64,000 nt of DNA from Rikenella microfusus (GTDB lineage Bacteria > Bacteroidota > Bacteroidia > Bacteroidales > Tenuifilaceae). This document shows positions 48,110 to 57,989 of this stretch, in pieces. The stretch covers positions 124,001 through 188,000 of the forward strand of contig DYKO01000001.1 in the NCBI GenBank assembly GCA_020722565.1, in the 5' to 3' direction. Numbering within the stretch: position 1 is the first letter of the stretch; the number at the start of each line of letters is the position of its first letter. The notes beneath the pieces were generated by a model. The model was not told the DNA's origin, did no database searches, and saw only the letters and a program-made list of their open reading frames with translations. The position numbers and the translations under genes were made by a program.

Positions 48110-48894
48110 CCCAGAACAAAAAGCAGCGTGCTGCTGCAGCTTTTGAGCGTTTAGTTGAGATAATGGACGATTTACGATCCAAATGCCCATGGGATAGGGA
48201 GCAAACTTTCGATTCAATTCGACCACTAACCATTGAAGAGACATACGAGCTTTCCGAAGGGATTCTGGAAAAGGATTATTCAAACATTAAAAAGGAGCTT
48301 GGCGACCTGTTGCTGCATATTGTGTTCTACTCCAAAATTGCCGAAGAGGATAATAAATTTGACATCGAAGATGTTATAAATGCGCTTTGCGAAAAGTTGA
48401 TATACCGCCATCCACATATATACGGAAATGTAAAGGCTAATAACGCCAACGAGGTACTGGAAAACTGGGAGGAACTTAAAATTAAGGAAAAGGATGGAAA
48501 CAAAACCGTGCTGTCGGGAGTCCCAACCTCATTACCTGCCCTAATAAAAGCCAATCGTATTCAAGAAAAGGTTCGTGCTGTTGGCTTCGACTGGGATGAA
48601 CGCTCACAGGTTTGGGGCAAGGTTCATGAAGAACTCAACGAGCTAATACTCGAGGTGGAAAATAATAATCCTGAAAATATTGAAAAAGAGTTTGGCGACC
48701 TGCTTTTTTCAGTGGTTAACGCAGCACGGCTCTATGGGGTTGATCCCGAAACGGCATTGGAACGGACAAACCGAAAGTTCATGAAACGATTTGGTTATCT
48801 GGAACAAAGAACCATCAAAATGGGACGGTCGTTAAAAGATATGACCCTTGACGAAATGAACCAAATATGGGAGGGAGCTAAACAGTTTGACTAA
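48106..48894 (+). CDS. mazG: Nucleoside triphosphate pyrophosphohydrolase MazG
   Basis: 262 residues with two MazG domains. The first has KCPWDREQTFDSIRPLTIEETYEL with the metal-binding EExxE pattern completed by KKELGDLLLHIVFY. The second has KVHEELNELILEVENNN...EKEFGDLLFSVVN. It hydrolyses nucleoside triphosphates to monophosphates and pyrophosphate as a house-cleaning step. Overlaps the previous gene by 4 bp, suggesting translational coupling. Confidence 0.95.
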   Translation: MTQNKKQRAAAAFERLVEIMDDLRSKCPWDREQTFDSIRPLTIEETYELSEGILEKDYSNIKKELGDLLLHIVFYSKIAEEDNKFDIEDVINALCEKLIYRHPHIYGNVKANNANEVLENWEELKIKEKDGNKTVLSGVPTSLPALIKANRIQEKVRAVGFDWDERSQVWGKVHEELNELILEVENNNPENIEKEFGDLLFSVVNAARLYGVDPETALERTNRKFMKRFGYLEQRTIKMGRSLKDMTLDEMNQIWEGAKQFD

Positions 48895-48903
48895 ACAAAA
48901 CAC

Positions 48904-49986
48904 ATGTTAGCATACCTTGCAAAAAAAATAGTTTACACTTTGCTGGTTACCATTGGAGTGGCCAGTTTGATATTTGCTCTCTTCAATCTTATTCCCGGCG
49001 ATCCGGCACGAATGGTGCTTGGCCAGCACACCGATTCTGCTTCAGTTAAAGCCGCTCGTACCGATTTGGGTTTAGACCTACCCGTAGGCATACAGTACCT
49101 TAAGTATATGAACGACCTCTCACCCATTTCCATTCATAATCCAACAAATCAGGCCAGCAATATCTACCTCGACAAAACCATATACGGAAACACAAAGCCG
49201 TTAATTAGAATTAATACGAATAGAGTGATTGTGCTTAAAGCCCCCTACCTAAGACGTTCTTATCAAAGCCGACAGCCCGTAGCCAGAATTATTGCGGCAA
49301 CTTTACCCAACACCTTTTATCTTGCCATTGTATCGATTGCCTTTGCCACTACTCTTGGAATTGGGATGGGGGTTCTTTCAGCGGTAAAAAAGGATTCGTT
49401 ACTCGATAAGTTTTTTCTTGTAATTTCGGCTATGGGAATGGCTTTGCCATCATTTTTTGCAGCAATACTCATAGGATGGATTTTTGCCATTGTGTTTGGC
49501 AACATCACAGGTCTTAACCTAACCGGAAACCTATGGGTTATTGATGATTTGGGTGAGGGCGTTCACCTTCAGCTTAAAAACATTATTCTGCCTGCCCTTA
49601 CTCTCGGATTACGCCCATTAGGGGTTATCACACAGCTAACACGTAGCTCATTACTTGAAACCCTTAGTCAGGACTATATCAGAACCGCAAGGGCTAAGGG
49701 ATTAAAATACAGCACCATGGTTATAAAGCATGCTATACCCAACTCGCTTAATCCCGTGGTTACTTCTGTGTCGGGATGGTTTGCATCCATGATGGCAGGA
49801 GTAATCTTTATCGAATACATTTTCAGCTGGAAGGGCTTTGGTTTTGTTATGGTTAATGCGCTGAACAGCTACGATGTTCCGCTTGTAATTGGTTGCGTTT
49901 TAACCATTTCTATTATCTTTAGCATTGTAAACCTTATTGTCGATATTCTGTATGCCCTACTCGACCCAAAGGTTAGATTAGGCTAA
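48904..49986 (+). CDS. DppB/OppB-type ABC transporter permease
   Basis: 360 residues. Membrane segment about 9-29, a periplasmic stretch (about 60-130), then five further segments. The cytoplasmic EAA-like loop is DYIRTARAKGLKYSTMVIKHAIPNSLNP, which contacts the ATPase subunit. Such permeases import peptides or nickel with a DppC-type partner, ATPases and a binding protein. None of these is adjacent: the next genes are tpiA and prmA. It starts 9 bp after mazG. The missing partners must be elsewhere, or it is a solitary subunit. Confidence 0.93.
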   Translation: MLAYLAKKIVYTLLVTIGVASLIFALFNLIPGDPARMVLGQHTDSASVKAARTDLGLDLPVGIQYLKYMNDLSPISIHNPTNQASNIYLDKTIYGNTKPLIRINTNRVIVLKAPYLRRSYQSRQPVARIIAATLPNTFYLAIVSIAFATTLGIGMGVLSAVKKDSLLDKFFLVISAMGMALPSFFAAILIGWIFAIVFGNITGLNLTGNLWVIDDLGEGVHLQLKNIILPALTLGLRPLGVITQLTRSSLLETLSQDYIRTARAKGLKYSTMVIKHAIPNSLNPVVTSVSGWFASMMAGVIFIEYIFSWKGFGFVMVNALNSYDVPLVIGCVLTISIIFSIVNLIVDILYALLDPKVRLG

Positions 49987-50068
49987 TACTTTCAATAAAT
50001 GTTGTAACTTTATTGCTAAGAATAGTTTTAGCACAATTGAATTGTTTAATATACTTAAACCGTTTGAG

Positions 50069-50824
50069 ATGAGAAAAAAAATTGTAGCAGGGAACTGGAA
50101 GATGAACACGCTTCCGGCCGAGGGTATAAAACTGGCAAAAGAAGTGATAAGCAAATCGGGGAAAGTACCCGGTGAAGTAGAGCTAATTATAATCCCGCCA
50201 TTTACCCATTTAACTGAAATTGCAAAGCTAACCAGTGGTACAAGGGTTGGCGTTGGTACACAGAACTGCGCTCAGTGGAAATCGGGAGCATATACCGGTG
50301 AGGTTTCAGCAGCCATGATTCAAGCGCTAGGAGCAGGCTACGTGATAATCGGGCATTCAGAACGTCGCGAATACTTTGGCGAAACATCAACGCAGCTTCT
50401 CGAAAAAATCAGGATCGCCCTTGAGCATCAACTTACTCCTATATACTGCTGCGGCGAAAAACTCATCGAACGCGAAGCAGGAAATCATTTTGCAGTAGTT
50501 AAACAGCAAATCGAAGAATCGCTCTTCCCCCTCGAAGCTAACGAAATGGCAAGTGTTGTAATTGCCTATGAACCGGTATGGGCAATAGGAACTGGAAAAA
50601 CGGCAACATCGGATCAGGCTCAGGAAATGCATCAGCACATACGACAACTGTTGATACAAAGATATGGAGCAGAACTAGCAAATGAAATTAGCATTCTCTA
50701 TGGTGGCAGCTGCAAGCCTTCAAATGCTGCTGAAATATTTTCCAAACCCGATGTTGATGGAGGGTTAATTGGGGGCGCCTCACTGGTTGCCGACGATTTT
50801 ATTGCAATTGCCAAATCATTCTAA
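50069..50824 (+). CDS. tpiA: Triosephosphate isomerase
   Basis: 251 residues from ATG 50069 (a TTG at 50042 opens the frame but lacks support). Catalytic residues are visible: Lys 11 in AGNWKMN, the His in VIIGHSERRE and the Glu in AYEPVWAIGTGKTA. The phosphate-binding ISILYGGSC and GLIGGASL loops follow. It interconverts dihydroxyacetone phosphate and glyceraldehyde-3-phosphate in glycolysis. The next gene starts 1 base after its stop. Confidence 0.98.
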   Translation: MRKKIVAGNWKMNTLPAEGIKLAKEVISKSGKVPGEVELIIIPPFTHLTEIAKLTSGTRVGVGTQNCAQWKSGAYTGEVSAAMIQALGAGYVIIGHSERREYFGETSTQLLEKIRIALEHQLTPIYCCGEKLIEREAGNHFAVVKQQIEESLFPLEANEMASVVIAYEPVWAIGTGKTATSDQAQEMHQHIRQLLIQRYGAELANEISILYGGSCKPSNAAEIFSKPDVDGGLIGGASLVADDFIAIAKSF

Positions 50825-50825
50825 A

Positions 50826-51671
50826 ATGAGCTACATTGAACTTAACATTCATGTGACTCCATATTCCGATGAGGTATCAGAAATTCTCATTGCCCAGCTG
50901 GCAGAGCTGGGCTTTGAGAGCTTCATGACAAATGACCCCGAAATTCTTGCCTATATACCACAAAAAAGGTTTAGGGAACTTCCCGAAAAGTATTTTGATG
51001 AACTATTGCTACCCGTTGGAATTTCGGTTAATCATGAGTGGCAAGAAATTGAGGGAAAAAACTGGAACGAGGTTTGGGAATCGAGCTTTGAACCCATTCT
51101 GGTTGACAACCGGTGTCTTGTAAAGGCATCATTCCACACCAACACACCACAAACCGAATACGAGATAATTATTGACCCCAAAATGTCGTTTGGTACTGGA
51201 CACCATCAAACCACATACCTCATGATATCGGCATTGCTTAACCATTCGGTACAGGGGCTAAAAGTTTTAGACATGGGTTGTGGCACTGGAGTGCTGGCCA
51301 TTCTGGCCGAAATGCGTGGTGCAGCAAAAGTAGTTGCCATTGACAACGATGAGTGGGCTTACCGAAACACTCTTGAAAATATCGATATAAATGGCTGCAA
51401 AAGAATTACCGCACTTTTAGGAGATGCAGCCCTGCTGCAGGGCAAATCCTTTGATATGATTCTGGCAAATATCAATCTAAACATTCTTCTTGCCGATATG
51501 GAGGCCTATGGCGCAAGTTTAAAACCCAATGGTGTAATTTTTATAAGCGGAATCCTTGCCAACGATATCGATACGCTGAGCAGTAAAGCCCAAAGTATTG
51601 GCTTAACAAAGATAGGTTCGGAGCTAAGGGATAGTTGGGCTATGGTTTCATTCAGAAAATCAAACAATTAA
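50826..51671 (+). CDS. prmA: Ribosomal protein L11 methyltransferase
   Basis: 281 residues from ATG 50826, immediately after tpiA. The N-terminal L11-binding domain (about 1-70) includes ELGFESFMTNDPEI. Then come KMSFGTGHHQTTYLM, the SAM-binding LDMGCGTGVLAILA, and ANINLNILLADM. It trimethylates L11 of the large ribosomal subunit. The tpiA-prmA pairing is seen in other Bacteroidota. Confidence 0.95.
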   Translation: MSYIELNIHVTPYSDEVSEILIAQLAELGFESFMTNDPEILAYIPQKRFRELPEKYFDELLLPVGISVNHEWQEIEGKNWNEVWESSFEPILVDNRCLVKASFHTNTPQTEYEIIIDPKMSFGTGHHQTTYLMISALLNHSVQGLKVLDMGCGTGVLAILAEMRGAAKVVAIDNDEWAYRNTLENIDINGCKRITALLGDAALLQGKSFDMILANINLNILLADMEAYGASLKPNGVIFISGILANDIDTLSSKAQSIGLTKIGSELRDSWAMVSFRKSNN

Positions 51672-51678
51672 CTAAAAT

Positions 51679-54600
51679 ATGCTTCCCAAGAGTAAAGAGC
51701 AAAGCCTCATAAACACAAAAGGTTTGATATTCATACTACTCATCATGCTAACACTAACCGTGGGAGGACTTTATGCTTTACTTTTAAGGGATGATCAAAA
51801 ATTTTCGGGACCGGCTGCTCTGTTCCCTGCCGAACTCAACTCCTTAATTAGTAGCGATACGAAAAAAAACGAAGAGGCATTCCTAAAGAAATTTACAGCC
51901 TTTTGGTTATCGGACTCCATTGATATTGATACAAAAGATAAGATTATTGCCAATGCCAACAAAATACTGGGGCTCCTTCCCAACGATAAATCACCCATCA
52001 TAAATTACGTAAAGTTAATATCTACCTTTTACCATAATGCCTATGCACAAAAACAATATCCCGTTTGGAATGAGTTCTTTACAAAGCACCTCGATAGCAG
52101 CAGCTTAAATTTCGATAGGGTTAATCGAGTGATCAGGCAAACACATGCACTGATTGATAGTTCAATAATAGCAACTAGTTCATCGCACACATGGAGGGTT
52201 TACCCCCATAACTCATATGTTCTTAAAAATGGAAAGGGCTTAACCGTATCATTTAGTAATGTTAGGCTCACTTGCTTAAATTACAAAAAAGACAGTACCT
52301 ACATTCAACAAACGTCAGGGAACCTCAACTTTTTAAAACAGGAATGGGTGGGTAGGAGTGGTAGGGTAACCTGGTTCAGATCGGAATACAACGAAAGTAA
52401 AATCTACGCAATTCTTTCAAATTATACAATCAACCTCCATCGAAATGAATACTCAGCCGATTCCGTATTACTTTACTTAAATGAATATTTTAAAGTACCC
52501 CTTCTGGGTAAATTAACCGACAAGGTTTCGCAAATATATCCATCAATTCCCATTAAGTACCCCGAGTTTATTCCATATCAAAAGAATTTTGAGATCACCA
52601 ATCTTTTCCCTAATATCGATTACACTGGCAATATCAAAATTAATGGTTCGCAAATTTCTGGCATTGGCACCGATGGTGAGCTGGCAACGGTTAGCATTAA
52701 ACGAAATGGAATTCCCTTTTTAAACGTTGAGGGTAAGCTGGTTCTTATTGAGCAATCAAAACTCATCTCCGATAGGGCAAAAATAACCATTTACTTTGGG
52801 AACGACTCCATTTATCACAACGGCCTTGCCTTTACATATGCTCATCCTAATAAAACCATTAGCATTAACACAACCGATAAGCTCACCACCCAAAGCCCGT
52901 TTTATAGCTCGTACCATAAAACTTATATCTGGGCCTCTGAAATGACTTGGAACATCGAAAAGGATGAGATTGCTTTTGGTGCAATTTCATCAAGCATTTC
53001 CAATGCCGATTTTGAATCAGAGAATTTCTTTAATCCGGATTTGTTCGACAATATGATGGGAGCCAGCAGCTATCATCCGGTTCTCACCATTTGGAACTAC
53101 ACCCGTAAAATTAAAAGCAACACATTTAAAGCAACCGATTTGGCCGTATATGTAAGGCGTGCGCCCGAAGACGTAAAAATTGAAATGATGCGAATGGCTA
53201 AACTGGGCTACGTACTATACAATTTCGAAACTGATGAGGTAAGCATTACCCAAAAGTTAAGATATAATGTGCTGGCTCGTATTGGCAGAACCGATTTTGA
53301 TGTAATAAAGTTTTTTTCAAACACCGAAGGTTTTAAACCTAATGCTACGTTAAACCTTAATAATCTTAACCTTACCATAAACGGTGTTGAGCGGCTTTCG
53401 GTAAGTGATTCCCAAAATGTTTTTATATCACCCTATAGAAAAACCATTATACTTCAAAAAAACAGAGATTTTATTTTTGGAGGAAAATTACGTGCCGGTT
53501 TGTTCAACTTTTACGGAAATGAATTTAAGTTCGACTACGAAAACTACAAAATTATTCTCAACAATGTTGATTCACTTAAAATAGACTACCTAACCGATTA
53601 CCGCGACAATTATGGCATGCGCTTAACCCAGAGTGTAGCCAATGCACTTCACATAATTTCGGGTGAAATTCTTATAGATAAACCACATAACAAATCCGGT
53701 AGGGAGTTTAACCCTCAATATCCCACCTTCAACTGCACCAGCAAATCTTATGTTTACTACGATGCAACTAATATTCATGGGGGTGTATATAAGCGCGATT
53801 CGTTCTACTTTGAAATTCAGCCTTTTGTATATGAGAATATGGATAATTTTGAAAAGGCTGACATGAAATTCAAGGGAATCCTGTACTCAGGAAATATTTT
53901 GGCTCCCATTGAGGATACGCTCAGCATAAGACCCGATAACTCCCTGGGCTTTATAACCACCACACCACCCGAAGGCATGGCCGTTTACAAAGGAAAAGGA
54001 ATGGTTTACAATAAGATAGACCTTAGCAACCAAGGATTAATTGTTAATGGAAGCATTGGCTACATAACTTCAACCACTGAATCGGATAAAATGCTCCTAT
54101 TCCCCGATTCCATGGTAACCAAATCTCAAAAGTTTACTTTGGCCAAACGTGAAACTGGAATTGAATTCCCCAACTTAAAAGGAGGTTCACACAAAATCAA
54201 GTGGCTCCCAAACGACGATAAAATGTTTATTGCAAAAGGGGAGAAACCCTTTGTTATGTACGATAGCCTTGCAACCCACAACGGAGATTTACTTCTCCAG
54301 CCCTTAGGGCTAACCGGAAGCGGCCAAATGAATATACCCAACGGCAGGTTACAATCCATCCTTTTTGAATATACCGCTAACTCATTTGGAACCCCAAAAA
54401 CATCCCTCTTGGTTTTCAAACCCAATACCGATACTGTTGTCCTTTCCACTGAACTAGCCAAAGCAAAGGTTAACTTCGCTAATATGCAGGGCGAATTCAC
54501 TAGAGTTGATAAGAGCATATTTGCAAACCTCGATGCACTTAGGTATGCTTCATTCCACGACAGGTTTAAATGGGACTTAAATAACAATAACATTTACTTT

Positions 54601-56277
54601 GAAACACTAATGCAACAGGAAGATGTAGCATTGGGAAAGTTCAGGTTAAGCAACATGGTTGACCGCGACAGTTTACCATTAGGGTCGCTCTTTTATTCCA
54701 CATTGCCAACAGAGGATTCCCTTTACTTCTTTTCTCCAAAAGCCAGCTATAACACTACCAAAATAATGCTTAACGCTGATAGTGTTAAATACATTATTAC
54801 AGCTGATGCAACGGTATTTCCTCATAAGAAAAAGGTTCAGGTTGATACCAAAAACAGAATGCATAAACTTAAAGAAGCAGTAATTAGTGCTAATAATACA
54901 ACGGCATACCATAAGCTATACAACGCCGAAATCAAGATAAACGGTCGTAAAAACTATAGCGGTTCAGCCTACTACGATTACATTGATGAAAGAGATTCCA
55001 TTCAAGCCATTTATTTCCCCAAGGTTTACTCCGACAACAATATGAATACTTACGCCGAGGGAACGCTAACCGAACCCGACAGCTTCAAACTTAGCCCAAA
55101 TTTTGCATTCCTTGGGAATGTGAGCCTCTCGGCGCCAGAAAAGTTACTTTACTTTATGGGTGGTGCAAAGCCCTTATACGATTGTCCTAACCCAGTGGGT
55201 CAGTGGGTTAAGTTTGAATCCCAAATCGACCCCCAAAAAGTGCTGATTCCAATTAGTGATTCTCCCCGCGATATCAATTTGTATCGTATAACCAGCGGCA
55301 CATTAATCTCAGAAGATTCACTTAAACTGTATGGCGGATTTTTACGTAGCCGTAAGTTCTGGTCCGATTCCGCACTGGTAACCGCATGGGGTTACATGAA
55401 CTTCAACAACAATAACCGCCGCTTTACCATTGCTCCCCTTTACAAGTTAGAAAATCCCGATACTTCCGGAAATAGCGTTAGTCTGCAAAAGGACTACTGC
55501 TGGGTTTTTGGCGAGGGAAACGTTAGGCTTCCCATCAATCTAAATGAATTAAAATTCAAAATTTACGCAAGCATCATCCATAAGCTCGAACCCAATGAGG
55601 CCGCTATTGATGCCATTATCCAACTTAATTTCCTGTTTAACCCAAAAGCTCTTGAGGCAATGGCCAATCAACTTGTAGGTGCCATTACACTTGAGAAAAT
55701 TGACCCTAATAGAAAGTTATACCGCAAAATGCTCTATGACTGGGTTCAACCAAAAGAGCTACCCGCTGCTCTGAATCAACTTTCGCTTTTCGGTGCATTT
55801 ACTCAAACCCCTAAAGGACTTGAAAGCACGATAACGCTTTCCGACGTAAAACTACATTGGAATCCTCAAAGCAATTCATTTGTATCGATAGGGAAAATAG
55901 GGATAGGAAGCATTGGTAACGTTCAAATTAATCGTTACGTTAACGGTTTTATCGAGTTCTATAAGGGACGTAATAGCAATAGGATGATTCTTTACATTCA
56001 CCTTGGCGATAATGAGTACTACTCATTCTATTATGCAACCAAAACAATGCAGGCCAATTCGCATAATCCCGATTTCTTCAATCCAATTGCAAAACAGCCA
56101 TCAAGAGAGCAACGGTTAAAAACTAGATATGGATTTACCACCTACCGTTTCCTATTGGGTTCAAATCGTGAAATTAACATTGCCAAAAAACGATACAAAG
56201 AGTTAAGCTACGGCATAAACTCCGATGCCAGCGAAAATATTGAAAAGGACAACAAAGACGAAACAAAAGATGATTAG
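51679..56277 (+). CDS. Giant envelope protein of unknown function, 1532 residues
   Basis: Starts 7 bp after prmA. One N-terminal membrane segment (about 14-36), with the remaining 1490 residues predicted outside the cytoplasm. The sequence alternates short beta-strand-like hydrophobic runs with polar turns, many ending in a D-S motif (for example GNDSIYHNGLAFTYAHPN, LRAGLFNFYGNEFKFDYENYKIILNN), which recalls long beta-helical or lipid-groove proteins. I see no catalytic motif, LysM, TonB box or type-9 secretion tail; the C-terminus is charged (ENIEKDNKDETKDD). Not recognised as any named family. Possible roles are envelope biogenesis or lipid transport, which is inference only. Confidence 0.9.
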   Translation: MLPKSKEQSLINTKGLIFILLIMLTLTVGGLYALLLRDDQKFSGPAALFPAELNSLISSDTKKNEEAFLKKFTAFWLSDSIDIDTKDKIIANANKILGLLPNDKSPIINYVKLISTFYHNAYAQKQYPVWNEFFTKHLDSSSLNFDRVNRVIRQTHALIDSSIIATSSSHTWRVYPHNSYVLKNGKGLTVSFSNVRLTCLNYKKDSTYIQQTSGNLNFLKQEWVGRSGRVTWFRSEYNESKIYAILSNYTINLHRNEYSADSVLLYLNEYFKVPLLGKLTDKVSQIYPSIPIKYPEFIPYQKNFEITNLFPNIDYTGNIKINGSQISGIGTDGELATVSIKRNGIPFLNVEGKLVLIEQSKLISDRAKITIYFGNDSIYHNGLAFTYAHPNKTISINTTDKLTTQSPFYSSYHKTYIWASEMTWNIEKDEIAFGAISSSISNADFESENFFNPDLFDNMMGASSYHPVLTIWNYTRKIKSNTFKATDLAVYVRRAPEDVKIEMMRMAKLGYVLYNFETDEVSITQKLRYNVLARIGRTDFDVIKFFSNTEGFKPNATLNLNNLNLTINGVERLSVSDSQNVFISPYRKTIILQKNRDFIFGGKLRAGLFNFYGNEFKFDYENYKIILNNVDSLKIDYLTDYRDNYGMRLTQSVANALHIISGEILIDKPHNKSGREFNPQYPTFNCTSKSYVYYDATNIHGGVYKRDSFYFEIQPFVYENMDNFEKADMKFKGILYSGNILAPIEDTLSIRPDNSLGFITTTPPEGMAVYKGKGMVYNKIDLSNQGLIVNGSIGYITSTTESDKMLLFPDSMVTKSQKFTLAKRETGIEFPNLKGGSHKIKWLPNDDKMFIAKGEKPFVMYDSLATHNGDLLLQPLGLTGSGQMNIPNGRLQSILFEYTANSFGTPKTSLLVFKPNTDTVVLSTELAKAKVNFANMQGEFTRVDKSIFANLDALRYASFHDRFKWDLNNNNIYFETLMQQEDVALGKFRLSNMVDRDSLPLGSLFYSTLPTEDSLYFFSPKASYNTTKIMLNADSVKYIITADATVFPHKKKVQVDTKNRMHKLKEAVISANNTTAYHKLYNAEIKINGRKNYSGSAYYDYIDERDSIQAIYFPKVYSDNNMNTYAEGTLTEPDSFKLSPNFAFLGNVSLSAPEKLLYFMGGAKPLYDCPNPVGQWVKFESQIDPQKVLIPISDSPRDINLYRITSGTLISEDSLKLYGGFLRSRKFWSDSALVTAWGYMNFNNNNRRFTIAPLYKLENPDTSGNSVSLQKDYCWVFGEGNVRLPINLNELKFKIYASIIHKLEPNEAAIDAIIQLNFLFNPKALEAMANQLVGAITLEKIDPNRKLYRKMLYDWVQPKELPAALNQLSLFGAFTQTPKGLESTITLSDVKLHWNPQSNSFVSIGKIGIGSIGNVQINRYVNGFIEFYKGRNSNRMILYIHLGDNEYYSFYYATKTMQANSHNPDFFNPIAKQPSREQRLKTRYGFTTYRFLLGSNREINIAKKRYKELSYGINSDASENIEKDNKDETKDD

Positions 56278-56282
56278 AATTT

Positions 56283-56777
56283 TTACCCCCGCTTCTTCTC
56301 CCAAACCTCTAAATTGCTAATATTATTTCCATCTATAACCAGTCTGAGGGCTGTTTTAACATGATGGAATCCGCTGTTCCCAGCAGCTCCCGGGTTTATG
56401 TACATCAAATTATTAGATTTGTCGTACTTTACTCTAAGTATATGGCTGTGTCCGCATACCAACAGGGTAATTCCTTTCTCTTTAATTAGCTCCTTAACCT
56501 TAGAGATGTATTTTCCTGGCGCTCCAGCAATATGGATTAGCAAAACATTGTGTCCTTCGATGCTAAAATTTTGGTATTCTGGATATGTACGCCTAACCCT
56601 TATATCATCAATATTTCCATAAACTGCCCTAAATGGTTTAAATGTTGCAATCCTGTCGGCAAGCTCAATGGAACCTATATCTCCAGCATGCCAGATTTCA
56701 TCGCACGATGCAAAAAAATCAAATAAGCCCTCATCCCAAAAGCTATGAGTATCTGATAAAATCCCAATTCGTTTCAT
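56283..56777 (-). CDS. YfcE/MJ0936-family metallophosphoesterase
   Basis: 164 residues. The metal-binding motifs are GILSDTH (4-10), HAGDIGS, YGNIDD and the C-terminal VCGHSH, with NPGAAGN near the end. Members are cytoplasmic phosphodiesterases with manganese-dependent activity on artificial substrates; the natural substrate is unknown. It converges on the giant gene with 5 bp between stops and is divergent from rsmE. Confidence 0.93.
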   Translation of the reverse strand: MKRIGILSDTHSFWDEGLFDFFASCDEIWHAGDIGSIELADRIATFKPFRAVYGNIDDIRVRRTYPEYQNFSIEGHNVLLIHIAGAPGKYISKVKELIKEKGITLLVCGHSHILRVKYDKSNNLMYINPGAAGNSGFHHVKTALRLVIDGNNISNLEVWEKKRG

Positions 56778-56837
56778 TAAAAACAGGTTTAATACAACAA
56801 TTTACTGCATCAAAATTAATTGGTTTGCTGTTCTGGT

Positions 56838-56845
56838 TAAATTTG
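56838..56845 (+). promoter_or_regulatory. Candidate -7 element of rsmE
   Basis: TAAATTTG is an exact TAnnTTTG, 23 bases before the rsmE ATG at 56868. No good -33 match at the right spacing. Confidence 0.35.
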
Positions 56846-56867
56846 CAAGCGAATAAAAAATGTATTT

Positions 56868-57575
56868 ATGCAGATATTTTACGCTCCAAATATCGATAGC
56901 CAGCAGTACACACTTCCTGAAGATGAGTCGAAGCACTGTATAAGAGTGCTTCGTTTAAAGCTTGGTGATCGAATACTGCTTACCGATGGTAAGGGCTCCA
57001 TGCACAAGGCTCAAATTGCATCCGACAATCCAAAGCGCTGCCTGGTAAACATTATCGAAACCCAACATAATTTTGGGCAAAGGCCATTTTACCTTCACAT
57101 TGCCATTGCCCCAACTAAAAATATGGAACGTTTGGAATGGTTTATCGAAAAAGCCACAGAAATAGGGATAGATGAAATTACGCCATTGCTCTGCGAACGC
57201 TCCGAAAAAAAAACGGTAAATGCGGAGCGGCTCGAAAGAATTGCCGTTTCAGCCATGAAGCAATCGGTTAAGGCATACCTCCCACGTATTAACGATATGG
57301 TTGCTATCAATCAATTCGTTTTGCGTTCTTCAACTGAGGAAACCAAACTTATTGCTCATTGCAATAGATGGAATCTACCCCCAATGCAAGAATTGGTTCA
57401 AAAGGGTAAAAGTATCCTGGTACTAATTGGACCTGAGGGCGATTTTTCGCCCAACGAGGTTGAGTTGTGCATTGCAAATGGATTTCATGAGGCAAGCTTA
57501 AGCAGTTCACGTCTAAGAACGGAAACTGCAGGCATTGTAGCCTGCCAAACTGCAAACCTGCTTAACAAGGTATAA
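56868..57575 (+). CDS. rsmE: 16S rRNA (uracil-1498-N3)-methyltransferase
   Basis: 235 residues. The N-terminal PUA-like domain (HCIRVLRLKLGDRILLTDGKG) is followed by the SPOUT methyltransferase domain with ERLEWFIEKATEIGIDEITPL, LIGPEGDFSPNEVEL and the knot segment LSSSRLRTETAGIVA. It methylates U1498 of 16S rRNA. The stop lies 7 bp from the convergent zinc-ribbon gene. Confidence 0.96.
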   Translation: MQIFYAPNIDSQQYTLPEDESKHCIRVLRLKLGDRILLTDGKGSMHKAQIASDNPKRCLVNIIETQHNFGQRPFYLHIAIAPTKNMERLEWFIEKATEIGIDEITPLLCERSEKKTVNAERLERIAVSAMKQSVKAYLPRINDMVAINQFVLRSSTEETKLIAHCNRWNLPPMQELVQKGKSILVLIGPEGDFSPNEVELCIANGFHEASLSSSRLRTETAGIVACQTANLLNKV

Positions 57576-57582
57576 AACAACT

Positions 57583-57804
57583 TTATCCCATAAAGAAATC
57601 CAATACATTTAGTGCTCTTTTAGCTGAAACCTGATAGAATTCCGTAAAGCCGCACTTTGCACAGGTAATAGAGGTGAACTTTCGGTTCTGTAAATTGAAC
57701 AACTTGTTAAAAACACTCCCCGCCATGTAAATCTCGCCCATATCAAAATCCTTGCTGCCACACTTTGGGCAGGGCTGTTTTCCTTTAACTCTTTTTGTCG
57801 TCAT
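57583..57804 (-). CDS. Small zinc-ribbon protein
   Basis: 73 residues from ATG 57804 (MTTKRVKGKQPCPKCG). Two CXXC knuckles, CPKCGSKDF and CAKCGFTEFY about 33 residues apart, form a zinc ribbon, probably for nucleic-acid or protein contact. It overlaps the end of the ribbon-helix-helix gene by 20 bp and is the third gene of the SPFH operon. The specific role is unknown. Confidence 0.85.
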   Translation of the reverse strand: MTTKRVKGKQPCPKCGSKDFDMGEIYMAGSVFNKLFNLQNRKFTSITCAKCGFTEFYQVSAKRALNVLDFFMG

Positions 57805-57985
57805 TGCTTTGGTTTGTTTTATTTGTTTTTGATTCTTTTCTAAGCCGACCCGCTTTCCGTAGGGCCTGGTCAATTATCCATTCAATTTGGCCGTTGGTGC
57901 TACGGAACTCGTCTGCCGCCCATTTTTCAAGGGCGGCAAACTTATCGGGATCAATCCTAAGAACGAATGTTTTTTTCTGTGTCAT
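57785..57985 (-). CDS. Arc-type ribbon-helix-helix DNA-binding protein
   Basis: 66 residues from ATG 57985 (MTQKKTFVLRIDP). Residues 5-11 form the DNA-contacting strand (KTFVLRI), followed by two helices (FAALEKWAADEF and NGQIEWIIDQALRKAG), the layout of Arc/MetJ repressors. The tail is rich in Lys, Asn and Thr. It lies 4 bp after the SPFH gene and overlaps the zinc-ribbon gene. A palindrome sits at the operon's likely transcription start, so it is a good candidate for an autorepressor. Confidence 0.88.
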   Translation of the reverse strand: MTQKKTFVLRIDPDKFAALEKWAADEFRSTNGQIEWIIDQALRKAGRLRKESKTNKTNQSNDDKKS

Positions 57986-57989
57986 TGTT

